A DNA stretch of 64,000 nt from contig NC_133284.1 of assembly GCF_005239225.2 (NCBI RefSeq), forward strand, positions 53,010,416 to 53,074,415. Reading direction: 5' to 3'. Position 1 is the first letter of the stretch. Each line of letters opens with the position of its first letter. Under the pieces are notes generated by a model. It searched no databases and was not told the origin of the DNA. It saw nothing but the letters and a program-made list of their open reading frames with translations. Positions 1-11,996 of this stretch are shown here, in pieces. This stretch comes from Populus alba. Its lineage: Eukaryota; Streptophyta; Magnoliopsida; Malpighiales; Salicaceae. Position numbers and translations under genes: made by a program.

Positions 1-37
1 TTGTTGTTGTTGTTGTTGTCTTGTTATTTATAATTTA
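1..37. repeat. (TTG)n microsatellite
   Basis: The window opens with about six TTG units followed by a degenerate TTG/TC stretch. It is a simple repeat with no coding signal. Confidence 0.8.
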
Positions 38-1242
38 TACAATTAACCTCTCAGTGGTTCGACCCCGGTCTTGCCGGGTTATTTATTACTTCGACACTCC
101 TGCACTTGGGAGAAGACATCAATCTTTTGGTCGTGTCACCTAGAAAGCACATGAAACACATATCATCAACAGAGAAGGAAAGCATTTGCAGGAAAGCATA
201 AGAGAAGGAGAAGGAGAGCCAAAGGTAGCAGATTTGGAAAGGGGACATTGGGTGGGTCAGGTTCTACTAGAAGAGAAGCAATTGAAGAAAAGGAGAGAAA
301 GATGAAGAGATGGAGAGGAATTGAAAGCATATCTTTCTGATTAAACAAAAGGAGAAACAGAGCATGGTTTTGCTGTGTTTTTTTCACAGAAACCAAACAA
401 AATATTTTGTTTGGTTTCTGTGAAAAAAACACAACAAACCTAATTTCTGTGAAAAAATCACAGTATGGGAAAAATGGGTTTGGGTTTGCTGTGTATGGGT
501 TGCTGTGTTTGGTTTCTAGGAAAAATGCAGGGGTTTGGGTTTGCTGTGTATGGGTTGCCTGGCGAAGAGAGGTGGCTCGATAGGAAAGGAATGGCGAAAC
601 GAAGGGTGCCTTCGGCTTAACGAAGGAATGGTGATTCTTTGAGTTTGCTGTGATTCTTTAAGTGGTGAAATGAAGGAAAGGTGATTCTTTGAGTTTGTTG
701 TGTTTGTGTATGGGTTTGCTATGTTTGGTTTCTAGAAAAAATTTTGGGTTTGCTGTGGTTGAATGAGTTACGTTGTTTTGTATGGTTTCTGAAAAAAATA
801 CAGCAAATATATAACAAGATTTATGCTATTATTATAACTACAGATTAAAAATAAAAAGGATGAAAACATAAGATAAATAAAGACATTTGAGGAAAAAAAA
901 TTACCTGGAAGAAGAGTTGAGAGATGCTTCAATTGTTCTATAAGAGATTTGAGAGAGAAAGAGAGTTAGGGATTTGTATTTTGGACAATACGCGTTTTAT
1001 CAACAAAAAAAAAAATTGTTTTCCTTAGAATAAGGAAAGGAAAACATTTTCTTTGACTAACTTTTTTAATATTTTTCAAACATGAGAAAGTGTAGAAAAT
1101 AAATTCCTAGAAATAAACAAGGCATTAATATCATTTAAAAGAAGTTATAGTTTATGTTGATGAACATGCTAGTTTGAGAATACTTTTACCATCAAATGAA
1201 AAAAAACTTAATAATCCTAGATTTTGACGTAGTCAAAACTCC
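38..1242. other. non-coding flank outside the inverted duplication
   Basis: This stretch has no counterpart in the right arm. It contains a purine-rich segment (about 160-360), a perfect palindrome (374-433) and several imperfect copies of a TTTGCTGTGTATGGGTT / TTTGGTTTCTAG motif between 450 and 760. AT-rich DNA follows. The short reading frames here are low-complexity antisense of the GA-rich segment, and I see no gene. Confidence 0.6.
374..433. repeat. perfect 60-bp palindrome
   Basis: Two 30-base arms meet without a spacer between 403 and 404. The left arm runs from a T7 tract through CACAGAAACCAAACAAAAT, and the right arm is its exact reverse complement ending in A7. The same CACAGAAACC/GGTTTCTGTG motif recurs nearby. 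Such a sequence can extrude as a cruciform. Confidence 0.9.
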
Positions 1243-1893
1243 AATTTTCAATCAGTTAAACGAACAGTGTTGTTTTTTATTCTTTTGGCTAAAAAAAAAA
1301 TAAGATCAATTGGGTTGATTCTTCTAATTTAAAATCTGGGTGTTGTCTTGATTTTTTGTTTGGTTTCACAGGTGGAAGTAGGAGAACTTGAAAGGTTACA
1401 CTTTGGGCCCAATAAATTCAGTAGCCCTTAGATGAACATCCTATATTAATCCAGAGGCCCAAATGACAGACATCGGCTTCTATTGTGCAAACAGGCAGAA
1501 CTGCTAGTTTGGAGTTTGGTGCCACGATAAGTTCCTTGTAAAAGGGTGTCATCATGTTATATGTCTCGACCACAAGCACTGAAACAGTGAGTGAAACCAA
1601 ACCTTAAAAAGAACTCGACTTCATAGTATTTTAGCATTCTTCTCATGCTTCTTTTCTCCTGGGAGCTTTTGTAAGTTACATTGGATTCTTTTCCAATTCT
1701 CTTGGTTATATTTTGTTTTTATTCACAAATTCAGATTATTGAAGGTCAATTTTCAGTATATTATCGAAAAAGATCAACTTTTTATTATGATAATGTAATT
1801 TTTCAATCATAGGCAAAGCTAGGGAATCTTTTTTAGTGACTCCAAGATAGAGGTTTGCTTGGCTTGTGATACTGTGTGGTGTGAATTGATAAT

Positions 1894-3564
1894 ATGGAGG
1901 TGATAATTATGACAAATGGGCAAAACGGTTTATCTGGTTTTGAAAGAAATGGGAACTTAACCTGTAATTGTAGCTGGAAACAACATTCTTCATGTGGTCC
2001 TTTGAATTCTTGGAGACCTCCAATTTGTGGTGTTCCATTGAAGAGCAAGCGTGGGAAAGCAATGAGAGTTGTTGGTGTAAGAGTTAAGGCATTGCAAAAA
2101 GACGAGTCTGATAATCGGTTAGTTGGTGGTGGTGGGGTTATTGAGAAAGAGTTAGAATTTAAACCATCTTTTGGTGAGTATTTGAAGGCTATGGAGTCTG
2201 TTAAGACTGGAAGAGAAAAGAATCAAGTACATAAGTCAAATAGTTATAAGTTGAAGGATGATTTAGAGGGGAATGATGCGCCATTGTTGGAAAGAGATGA
2301 AAGGAGTGTAAAATTGAGGGGGTTTAAGGATCGAGTGAAGGTGTCCAAAGTCATGGAAAGTGATGAGTTTGGCGAGAATGCTAATGGGTCCAGTGGTGAG
2401 GAAGATGTAGTTAACGCAGAGCTTGATTACAGAGGAGGAAGAATTAGAGAGTTCAATCATAATGTGGATGGCAAAGAAAGTCATGCGCATGCTAATGTAA
2501 GAAGGAAGAGGGTAGGAGCTACAAGTGATGAGCGATGGTTGAGGAATGGCACCAGGAGCTCGAACTCAGACTTGGAGGACCTCAATTATAGGAGTTATAA
2601 GTTGAAGGGTAATTTAGAGGAGAGTGATGCCCCATCACCGGTAAGACATGAAAGCAGTGTGAATTTGAGGAGGTTTAACAATCGAGAAAAAGTGTCTGAA
2701 GTCATGGAAAGTGATGAGTTTGGTGATAATGGTGATGGATGCTCTGGTCAAGAAGATGTAGTTAATGCAGAGCTTAATTACAGAGGAGGTAGAAGTAGAA
2801 AGTTCAATCATAAGTTGGGTGGCAAAGAAAGTCACGTGCATGCTAATGCAAGAAAGAAAATGGGAGGAGCTACAAGTGATGAGCGATGGTTGAGGAATAG
2901 AACCAGTAGCACGAATTCAGACTTGGAGGACCTCAATTATAGGAGTTATAATTTGAAGGGTGATTTAGAGGAGAGTGAAGCCCCTTCATCAGTCAGACAT
3001 GAAAGCAATGTGGATTTGAGGAGGTTTAACAATCGAGAAAAGGTGTCTGGAGTCATGGAAAGTGATGAGTTTGGTGACAATAGTGATGGATGCTCTGGTC
3101 AAGAAGATGTAGTTAATGTTGAGCTTGATTACAGAGGAGGTAGAATTAGAGAGTTCAATCATAAGGTGGGTGGAAAAGTAAGTGGTCTGCATGCTGATTT
3201 TAGAAGGAAAATGGGAGGGGCAACGAGGGATGGACGATCGTTGAGGGATCATACTAGCAGCATGAATTCAGACTCGGAGGATTTCAATGAAACCAAGAGT
3301 ATGAAGACTCGAATTGCTCAACGAAGTCCTATGGTATTAGAATATATTGAAAGCATTGATAGAACTATTGGCTTAAAAGAAAATCTTCATCATGCTAAAG
3401 ATTCCCTGGATATGTTCGGAATAAAGGGGAAAGCTTTTGAAAAAGAGAACATTGGTTCTGGAGTCAACAAAATGAATGGTGGAATTGTCAGGAATCGTAG
3501 TCAAGCTGATAAAATTACTGACAAGAGATATGTGCAGAAAAAACGGATTGTCAAGAAGAAGTGA
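1894..3564 (+). CDS. PPR gene exon 1 (left copy), N-terminal region with three 117-aa repeats
   Basis: The open frame has 556 codons. The ATG at 1894 is the first in frame and gives MEVIIMTNGQNGLSG, followed by a basic, Ser/Cys-containing N-terminus compatible with a plastid transit peptide (inference). The motif FGEYLKAMESVKTGREK lies near residue 90. From about residue 117 a charged, low-hydrophobicity block is repeated three times with an exact 351-bp period (2242-2592, 2593-2943, 2944-about 3290). Each unit contains VMESDEFG(E/D)N, GGRxRxFNH and ATxDxRxLRxxTxSxNSD. No PPR motif occurs in this exon. The frame ends prematurely because of one extra A near 3540; the right copy reads on into FLERGHGEDFEVERAAFKSF. 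Confidence 0.8.
   Translation: MEVIIMTNGQNGLSGFERNGNLTCNCSWKQHSSCGPLNSWRPPICGVPLKSKRGKAMRVVGVRVKALQKDESDNRLVGGGGVIEKELEFKPSFGEYLKAMESVKTGREKNQVHKSNSYKLKDDLEGNDAPLLERDERSVKLRGFKDRVKVSKVMESDEFGENANGSSGEEDVVNAELDYRGGRIREFNHNVDGKESHAHANVRRKRVGATSDERWLRNGTRSSNSDLEDLNYRSYKLKGNLEESDAPSPVRHESSVNLRRFNNREKVSEVMESDEFGDNGDGCSGQEDVVNAELNYRGGRSRKFNHKLGGKESHVHANARKKMGGATSDERWLRNRTSSTNSDLEDLNYRSYNLKGDLEESEAPSSVRHESNVDLRRFNNREKVSGVMESDEFGDNSDGCSGQEDVVNVELDYRGGRIREFNHKVGGKVSGLHADFRRKMGGATRDGRSLRDHTSSMNSDSEDFNETKSMKTRIAQRSPMVLEYIESIDRTIGLKENLHHAKDSLDMFGIKGKAFEKENIGSGVNKMNGGIVRNRSQADKITDKRYVQKKRIVKKK
2242..3290 (+). repeat. in-frame coding tandem repeat, 3 x 351 bp
   Basis: AGTTATAAG/T-TTGAAGG marks the start of each unit at 2242, 2593 and 2944. 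The period is exactly 351 bp (117 codons), so the frame is kept. The last two units are the most alike, suggesting stepwise unequal exchange. The same array, with part of its first unit deleted, is in the right copy (about 44,230-45,076). Confidence 0.9.
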
Positions 3565-6500
3565 TCAGGCTTTTGTATGCATGAACGACAATACCTTTCT
3601 AGAGTACGGAGTACTAAAATTCAAGGAGCAATTGAATTTATCTTGATGCTTGGTAAATTTCAAAGATAATCTCTCAGAATTTCTTCCCAGACAAAATCTA
3701 GATTGTTCTACATAATTGATTAAATTGAACATCATCATACTGCAGGGTGAATCTCTGTCCTGTAAGGAAAGAGAAGCCCACTTTAGTTCTTTGGAGTGTA
3801 GCTTTTTTGCAACATATACTCTTTTACCTTTTAACGTTGCGGAAAAAAAGCTTGTTCTGTTTCTAAATATAGTTTTCATGACTTGTATCACTCAATCCAA
3901 AATTTTATCCTCTCTTGAATTAGTTCACAAAATTGTAAATTTTGATTGGTAATTTTGGTAAATCATCATGTCTTGATACAGGCATGTTTACACAACTGCA
4001 CTTCATGTACTTGGCAAGGCAAAAAGACCTGTGGAGGCACTCAATTTATTTCATGCAATGCAGGTAATGCTCAAGAATTTTCATCTGTTGCCTTGCTCCT
4101 TTCTCATTTAATACAAGGTTATTTAATTGAACAATGTAAAAGGAAATCCTCACTGACTTATGTCATTGCTTCTTCTTCTTTTTTCCCCCTGTCCTCTCCA
4201 GCAAGAAATGTGTTTGTATCCTGACCTAGTAGCTTATCGTTCTATAGCTGTCACTCTCGGACAAGCAGGATATATGAAGGAACTTTTTGATGTCATAGAT
4301 ATCATGCGATCTCCTCCCAAGAAGTTCAAATCTGGGGCACTTGGGAAGCAGGACCTAGGTTTGGAACCTGATATTGTTGTCTACAATGCGGTTAGTGACA
4401 CTTGGCAGTAAACTAGCCGTCTATATCTGGAAAACATTTGTCTGTAACCTCTGCACTATAATTTTTACTTCAAAACCCATATTGATGACTGTTAGTTGTC
4501 CCAAGCATGTCACATGTAATTAACTCTGCATGCATGTGTTTGTGGGCATGGGCATGTATATTGCATCACCTTATGCTTATGCTGGATGACATAATAGCCC
4601 TCTGAAATTTATGGATGACAAGTTCTTTTCATTGAATCTACACCTTTCCAAATGATACCCATTAAGCTAAGTTTTGACTATCTCTGTTATCCAAAAATCT
4701 ATAGTTTTTCTGCATGTTCTCTAGGTATGAACTGATCTTCTTATCAACAGATTAAACAATAAGCATGCTTTGTTAAATTTGAGATGACCTGAAAGGGTGC
4801 TTTGTGGTCCCTGTAACAGCAAAGTAAAATCATTACTGTATATTGTTTTGAGAGGGCATATTTTCCGTAGTCTTAAGATCATTCCAAGAATTTCGACTAT
4901 CTCATCCATTACATCTCTTCCCACTAATTGGGTATAACCAAGGATGGACTTGTGCCATAACATGCTGATCATGCATTATCTATTTCCCTTGGCATATTCA
5001 ATCAATTATCTGTGAATCATTTCAATTTACATAATGCATAAATCCAGCTATGATCATCCATGGCATTTTGACATTCCTTCTGTATGTAGGTCCTAAATGC
5101 TTGTGTTCGGCGAAAACAATGGGAAGGTGCATTTTGGGTCTTACAGCAGATGAAGGAAAAGGGTGTGCAACCTTCTACTGCAACGTATGGACTTGTTATG
5201 GAGGTAATAGCTGTTTTTACTATCCACGGTTCTTAACAATATTTCACATCAGCAGAACCTGTATCTTAGATTCTTAGCAATACCTTGTTGTATGAGTTTA
5301 TCATTGTTCTGATAAACAGCTAGTCATGTTTGCTGACTTGCTACTATGATTATCACTCCATATTTCAACTTTCATAGAGCTGTTCATAGAACTAGACTTC
5401 TAATCTAAGCATATGGACTTATTTTTTCTGAGTACAAGTACATCATGAACTGTTGGTTCAAATCCTACCACCAACCTCTTTGGTGTCGTCCAGAGATTCA
5501 TCTCACCTGTTGCCTGGTGCATGATGGCTGAGAGGTTTGAACGTACCCCAGGTTTTACCCAGTGCTAAATAAAAGGTTTAATTCAGAAAAAAGACTTTTG
5601 ATTTTTGCAGTATGAAGTTAGTAACCTAACCGAGGTACATCAGTTTGGTTGAATAGGGTGTCATATGAACTTGCTGTACAATATTAATTCTCTGGTTGGG
5701 CTTTCCGTTTCTCATATTCAATGACTGCGCCTTGATACTTCCCAATTAAGATAATTCTAAGGGTTGTTTGATCTTGATTCACTCTCATGTGTTCATGTGG
5801 TAGTTTCTACTATCTGTTAATGTTGGATTCCAATGTTAGTTTTCAGTAGTAAGAGGGGGTACCATTTCATAGCATCATGAAGTGATAATTTCCCATCATT
5901 TTCTGCTGTTTAAGATAGGTGCTCAATCTAGCATCTTTTAGGGTGAAATATCACTGTCAAAGCATAGGAGCATGAGCTATCCTTTTGACCTGCATACCAT
6001 CAAGAAAAATGTTTCCTATGAAAAGCCTTATGTTGTATTATAAAGTGGACTTATGGAACTGGTAACAGTTTGCTAGATATTCTCATTTTCTTGAATATAC
6101 ATCTTAGTTTTTGTAATAACCAGGAAATGATAAAATGGTATTCTGCCTCGTACTTGAGCAGGTAATGCTTGCTTGTGGCAAGTACAACTTGGTTCATGAG
6201 TTCTTCAAAAAAGTTCAGAAGTCTTCCATTCCAAATGCCTTAGTATATAAAGGTGCTTGACTGATCTATCATTTCTTCCATTTGATTTTATAGAACCTCA
6301 TTTTGAAATCAAATTATTGTTACATGCAGTTCTCGTCAATACTTTTTGGAGAGAGGGTAAGACAGAAGAGGCTGTGTTGGCTGTAAAAGACATGGAAAGA
6401 CGGGGAATTGTGGGCTCAGCTGCTCTTTATTATGATCTTGCACGCTGTCTCTGTACATCTGGAAGGTGTCAAGAAGCACTAGATCTGGTAATCTTTTTAT

Positions 6501-8194
6501 GCTTAATCTACTATGTTTCTGTTGTGCATGTATATTTAAAACTGAATATAAAGAACACTGTATTGTAGCTAGACGATCCGCATGCATTGAATGGTGTGTT
6601 GCTAATTAGAGTTTATGAGCACGGGGAGCTATATCACTGCAAAAAGCAAAAATCTGTGTATTGATAACTGGTGCCTGCCCGGTTAAGGTTTCAGTTGATG
6701 CTACTGTTGAATGCACAAAGAATATGCGTCTTTGGTTCATTGAGAGACTGAAGAAGCCTTGGGCTGCACAATTGGGGCCCTTTCCTAACTGCTGGGATGT
6801 CTCTTTTGGCATTTAATAGTTTGCAAGCTTTAAAGCTATATATTTTGTGCACTAATTGATGCTTTTGTAAAACTCCATGATATAAACAAGTAGATTGCAA
6901 CAGGTTTGGTGTCACTTCAACTACCTACAATTTGTGTGCTTATTATTACCACTAGCTTTTCTTTGAACAAACAGTCCATCACAACCTCCTTTCATTTCAC
7001 AGATTGAGAAAATATGCAAGGTTGCTAATAAGCCTCTTGTAGTAACTTACACTGGCTTAATCCAAGCTTGTCTGGACTCTGGAAACATTCAAAACGCTGT
7101 GTACATCTTCAATCAAATGAGGAACTTTTGCCCCCCAAATCTTGTTACTTGCAACATAATGCTGAAAGCGTATCTAGAACATGGATTGTTTGAAGAAGCA
7201 AACGAGCTTTTCAACAAGATGTTAGACGATGGCAATCATATCAGCAGAAGATCTGATTACAAGTTTCGGGTAATACCAGATATCTATACTTTCAACACCA
7301 TGCTTGATGCAAGCATTGCAGAGAACAGGTGGGATGATTTTGAGTACATTTATCAAAAGATGTTGCGCCATGGGTTCCACTTCAATGCAAACCGTCATCT
7401 TCGAATGGTACTGGATGCTTCTAGATCTGGAAAGGTACTTCTCAAATCTATTGTGATTATTTGAAATTACACTTGTACGTGAACATATTATTGAAATGGA
7501 TGTTAATAGCATCTCCATAAAAATAACACTAGGCTGCCAAACTGCATTTACATCCTGACTGAATAGCCTGATTCAAGGTGCTATTATATGAGAACAGTCA
7601 AAAGCACTTGTAGGAATAAAATGGATGCCTTGTTGAATTCCTTAGGAGGGATGACAAGAACTTATCTTTTTAGTACACTTTGGACACAATCTTTGTAAAA
7701 TGCTTCTAGGTAATTCATCTGTTAGAAAATTCTGAATTCTGAAAATTTTAGGAAGTGTAAAATCTCAGAATTCATAGTTATGGAAATCTAACTTTCTTGT
7801 CTTTATCCTCTTCAAATTCCCATTGTATCTTCAGGGAGAAGTTTTGGAAATAACTTGGAAGCACTTAGAGCAGGAAGATAGGATTCCTCCGCCGCCTCTT
7901 GTCAAAGAAAGATTTTGCATGATGCTTGAAAAAGAAGACTTCGATTCTGCTCTTGCTTGTATTACCACAAATTCTGCTGGAGAGTCTCAAGCATTCTGCA
8001 AAAGTGCCTGGTTGAATTTATTCGAACAAAACGCTCAGCGGTTTAGAAAGGACACCATCATGCGGCTAATGCATGAGGTGCGTGTGCTTGCTGCTCAAAG
8101 CAACTCACCAAACCCTGTATTGCAAAATCTATTAATATCCTGTAGTGATTATAATAGGCCTCGTGTAAAGGTTCCTGGATTCAATTTAACATAG

Positions 8195-8690
8195 ATTTTC
8201 TGTACAGTTAAATCATGAAAATCCTTGAAATCTTAATATGATAAGGTTTAGGGCGAGAATGAGTCTTGAAATTATTCGTCCTGAGAATGCCTCAAGACTA
8301 TGTGGACCAATTAAGGAGTTTCTATCAGTATAAAGCTCCGCAATCTATCAAGAAACCACTGTAAAGGGCTTGGCGACCTATTACTATGCAAAAGGACTCG
8401 ATGGGATCTCTGCTCTAGAACATTTCAAGCTGTCATGCCTGTTGTAGGTATCTAAGTTCAATGAAGGTAACATTTCAAGCTGTCAAGCTTGTTATAGGTA
8501 TCCAAGTTCTATGAAGGTGAGGTAAGCCTTCAAAATGGCTTCAGATGTATCCAGTTGTTAATGCTTGTGATATTGTGTGTTCCTTAGTGTGGTTATAAAT
8601 AATGTATGAGCAAGGTGTCTTGAAGCCTCGTATTGTGATTACATGCCCAAACTAGCTAGTCGAATAAATGAAGGGACAATAGAGTTTCCG
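8195..8690 (+). other. 3' flank of the left PPR copy with a 48-bp tandem duplication
   Basis: This is probably 3' UTR and downstream DNA. A segment beginning ACATTTCAAGCTGTCA occurs twice in tandem (about 8,420-8,517), diverged at several bases. The duplication is also present in the right arm (about 30,145-30,240), so it predates the inverted duplication. Confidence 0.6.
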
Positions 8691-10310
8691 AGGAGATTAT
8701 TTTTTCTTTTTGGAAAATTGGTTTTTCTTAGTTATTATATTTTTTTCTATTTATTTTAAAATATTATGTTTAATAATTTTATTTTTTATTTTGTTTATGA
8801 ATTTTATTGCTTTTTTTTTTAATTTTCAAGGTTTTTAGTTTGTTTAGGTGTTTTTTTAGTTTATTTAAGGAGTTGTAAATCTCTTACAAAGAAAACTACT
8901 TGACATGGTAAATTATTAAGAAATAAAATTTTGAATTCTGGTTTTTGGTGTGATGATCCTTTTTAGTAGAATTGTGTTGTTTGTTTTTGCTATTTTTTTT
9001 GTATTATTTCTGTTTATATTAGATGGTATCAGAACCTAACAATCTTTGATTATTGTTTGCTTGTTGTATGCTGTAAAATAACCATAGCTGGAAAAAATAA
9101 TAAAAATAAACATGTTCAAGGAGAGGATGAAGAGGTTTTCTCTTTAGAGAAAAAGGTTCATGAGCTAGAAATTGAGGATATACAAAGGTAGATCGCAAAG
9201 CTTACGTGATAATTGAAATAAAACACCCAACAAGAATAAGAGGAGAGTAATTGTGAACCATGGCTAATCTAGAGGAGGCAACCTTTTAATTGGGCAGCAC
9301 TTCATGGAGATTTTGATTTTTAAATTAAACTTTCTAATTTTGTAGGAACTTTACAAGTGGAAGAGTTTATCGTTTAGTTGAATGAAGTATAAAGGATTTT
9401 CAAGTGCATAAAAGTTTAAGAGCAGATAAGGGTGAAGCTTATTGGTATTAGATTAAAAGGGCGAGCTTATGCTTGGTGGAAGCAATTAAAGAGAAAGATA
9501 AAGGAACACTTTTTTCTGTTTGGATACATTTAAACTTTTTACCAATGACTCCATACATTGGGATGGGAGAACTATTGCTAAGTACATTGAAAACTCTACC
9601 AACCGGTGACTAAGAATGATTTTTCAGAAAGAGTAGTTGATTGCTAGGTACTTAAAGTAGATTATGATAGTTCATGCAAGATGTATTGTGTTTGCATTCT
9701 TTATAAATAGTTTTGTAAGCCTATAAGAGAGCTTTGATTATGGATAAACAATAGGTTATTAGGGTAATTAACAAAGGTGGCTTTTGATTTGACCAAAATA
9801 ACAAGGAGGTGTGCGCTAACAAAAAAAATATCATTCATTTAGCCCGAATCGATAACTAAATATATCACAAGTTAAAGTTCAAGTTCTAGATATGGTTTTA
9901 AATTTTAGTGTTTTAGATATGATGAATTAGGACATTGAATTTATAAGTGCCATAAACCAAAGAGTCGTAAGTGTAAACATTTGTAAGTAAAATAGCATAA
10001 TGAGAAGAGAAGTGATCCTATTTATGATGATTAATACGATAGTGAGGAGGTTTTCTAAGATAATGATGGTGCTACCTCAATTATCCAAAAGAGTTTGCTT
10101 ATTCTTAAAAGTGATTCAAATCAAGATTGGCTACACACTAGTTTTTTTCTTTCAACTTGTACCTTCAAGGACAATGTATTTAATTTGATTATTGATAATG
10201 GTAATTGTGAAAAGGTGGTGTTAATTGAAGTAGTAGAGAAGTTGCAACTTAAAAAAAAAAAACACCATATACCCTACAAATTGAAGTAGATGAATCAAGA
10301 TCCCAATGTA
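8691..10310 (+). mobile_element. decayed Ty3/gypsy remnant (LTR end, PBS, gag, protease)
   Basis: TGGTATCAGAACC near 9,025 resembles an initiator-Met tRNA primer-binding site and follows a T-rich LTR-like stretch. Downstream, broken frames give gag-like RAYAWWKQL (about 9,465), a zinc-knuckle-like segment (about 9,915-9,960) and a retropepsin-like segment, VFNLIIDNGNCEKVVLIEV, at about 10,170-10,230 (DNG where D-S/T-G is usual). Many stops show that it is dead. The first ~640 bp recur in the right arm, so the insertion predates the inverted duplication. Confidence 0.65.
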
Positions 10311-11690
10311 ATCATGGATGAATATTATCTTGTTTTATTTTTTTATAGGTAAGAGATATTTATATAGTATTTGATATGATTTTGTGTCTATGGATGTATG
10401 TCATTTAATGCTGTATAGACCATGATAATATGATAAGAATGCCATGCATAACAAACAATGTAATACTTATACCTTAATATAGTAATGAAAGAAAAGGGAA
10501 GTTGTTAAGAGCGAACATAAAAATATGTTGTTTTTATCCTAATTTATCGAAATGAAAAAGAGAGAGAGAGAGAGATAGAGAGAAAGGAGATTTTAGAGAA
10601 TCAAGATGACATGAAAAGGGTATGATATGGAATAAGTCATTGGTCGCTACTAATGGTTCTACTAAGATTGAGATTATACTAGTATAAAACTATTACTAAT
10701 TTTCAGGACTTTTTAGCCATTCTTATCGTGTCATTTTGCAGCAACAAAAATAAAAATAAAAAACTACTACACATGCCTTCATCTCTTTGCTATCTTCTTT
10801 TTATCTCTAAAAAGGAGATAAAAATGAATAAAATGATCAATGAAGAGTAAAAAAAAAAAAAAGGAGTTTATTTTACTTGAAAAATATTAAATTAATATAT
10901 TTTTTTATGATTTTAATGTTAAAAAATCAATTCTTGTTTTTTCTTTGGACGATAATTTATTTTAAAAAAAAAACAATGTAAGGTAAATAGTATATTTAAA
11001 CTCTGTTTGTTTTTTCATTTCAAAAGTGTTTTTAAAAAATTAAAAAATTAATTTTTTTATTTGCTTCAAATTGATATTTTTTAGTGTTTTCATATCATTT
11101 TGACGTGCGGATATTAAAAATAATTTTTAAAAAAATAAAAAAAATTATTTTAATTTATTTTTTAGTAAAAAATACTTTTAAAAATAACCACAATCACACT
11201 CCCGAACACCTTATTAGTGCCTGTTTGAGAACTAGTGGCTTTTGTCTCCTTTTTTTTTTCCCTTAAAAGCTAAGTGTTTGAAAGATTTTTAAAAGTTATT
11301 TTGAAAGCTCGATCAACATATATATATAACCTGTTAGTGATTTTATATGTATTAGATGGAACTGAGATTATATTTATTTTAAAGTCCAATATGAAGATAT
11401 TTTCGTGAATAGAGTAATATAGCATATAGTTACTACCGATCAAGGATTAGATATCACAAATTTAACCACATTTTTTTAATCAATTAAATACTTTTAGCTT
11501 TGATTTTTTTTTCCCCATCCGACAATGTAAAAAATATTATTATACAATTACACATCAAGAAATCTTGGTTAAGTTTTTCTTGTGTCGTGAATTATTTTCT
11601 TTTATAATTTACTATAATGCCATCGAACTGTTATAAAACCAGTAATAACACTAGGAGCAAGTCGGCGGTGGCTTGGGACGGCCATTTCCA
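10311..11690. other. AT-rich non-coding DNA with a GA microsatellite and an interspersed repeat
   Basis: No gene is visible. There is a (GA)n tract near 10,557-10,590. A member of an AT-rich interspersed family lies at about 11,000-11,210, recognised by AGTGTTTTCATATCATTTTG, GACGTGCGGATAT and a terminal CACAATCACACTCCC. Related copies occur at about 46,030, 47,370, 47,900, 48,490, 52,510, 62,770, 63,150 and 63,690. Confidence 0.6.
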
Positions 11691-11696
11691 TGGCCA

Positions 11697-11996
11697 CTAA
11701 GAGCCCGTTTGGCTACGCGTTAGAGTTTGCGTTTCTTCAAAAATGCACTGAATAAATGTTTGGTTAAGAAAAAAAAACTACTTAATGTGCATCGGTCTCC
11801 CACAATAAATTGCGTGCGGAACGCATGGAGATGGAAAGCAGCAAGCTACTGCTTTCTTGCGCGGCAACAAAAGGCAACCATGCTACACTGCTCACTGAAC
11901 AGTGTAGCATGCCTCCACTTTTCACTGAACAGTGGAGGCATGCTACACTGTTCAGTGAATAGTGTAGGATGGTTGCCTTTCGTGGAGAAGTAAAAT
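11697..11996 (+). mobile_element. MITE-like fragment with long hairpin
   Basis: It starts with AGAGCCCGTTTGGCTACGCG, a typical plant MITE-style terminus, but no matching inverted end is found, so it looks truncated. It contains a hairpin with arms of about 47 bases (11,873-11,919 and 11,931-11,977, loop 11,920-11,930). The inner 26 pairs are perfect. A rearranged copy lacking half of the hairpin lies at 27,560-27,805 on the other strand. Confidence 0.6.

Larger units (their letters stand above)
1894..8194 (+). pseudogene. PPR protein gene, left copy (At1g30610/EMB2279-like), exon 2 deleted
   Basis: P-class PPR proteins bind organellar RNA; this family is plastid-targeted in Arabidopsis. The family match is from memory of its layout: a long non-PPR N-terminus followed by PPRs. 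Exons with clean GT..AG borders and compatible phases are 1894-3561 (ORF), 3982-4063, 4202-4390, 5090-5203, 6162-6252, 6330-6487, 7003-7434 and 7835-8194 (TAG). PPR units are clear in exon 7003-7434, for example PPNLVTCNIMLKAYLEHGLF and DIYTFNTMLDASIAENRW. Compared with the right copy, an extra A in the A-run at 3538-3543 shifts the frame to a TGA at 3562-3564. At 3571-3574 the sequence then jumps straight into the next intron, so the last ~140 bp of exon 1 and the 192-bp exon 2 are missing. Downstream exons are open. A full-length product is impossible, although a truncated transcript could exist. Confidence 0.85.

Noticed and set aside
53..140. Possible LTR fragment (CACTTGGGAGAAGACATC)
   Set aside because: The phrase resembles plant LTR text, but it is too short and has no borders or second copy in the window.
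1418..1600. 60-codon minus-strand frame upstream of the PPR gene, also seen at 45,159-45,428
   Set aside because: Conservation is explained by the recent duplication; no domain, splice partner or start context is recognised, and the right copy differs at both ends.
2263..3252. Repeated minus-strand frames opposite PPR exon 1
   Set aside because: Antisense shadows of the 117-aa repeats with the same 351-bp period.
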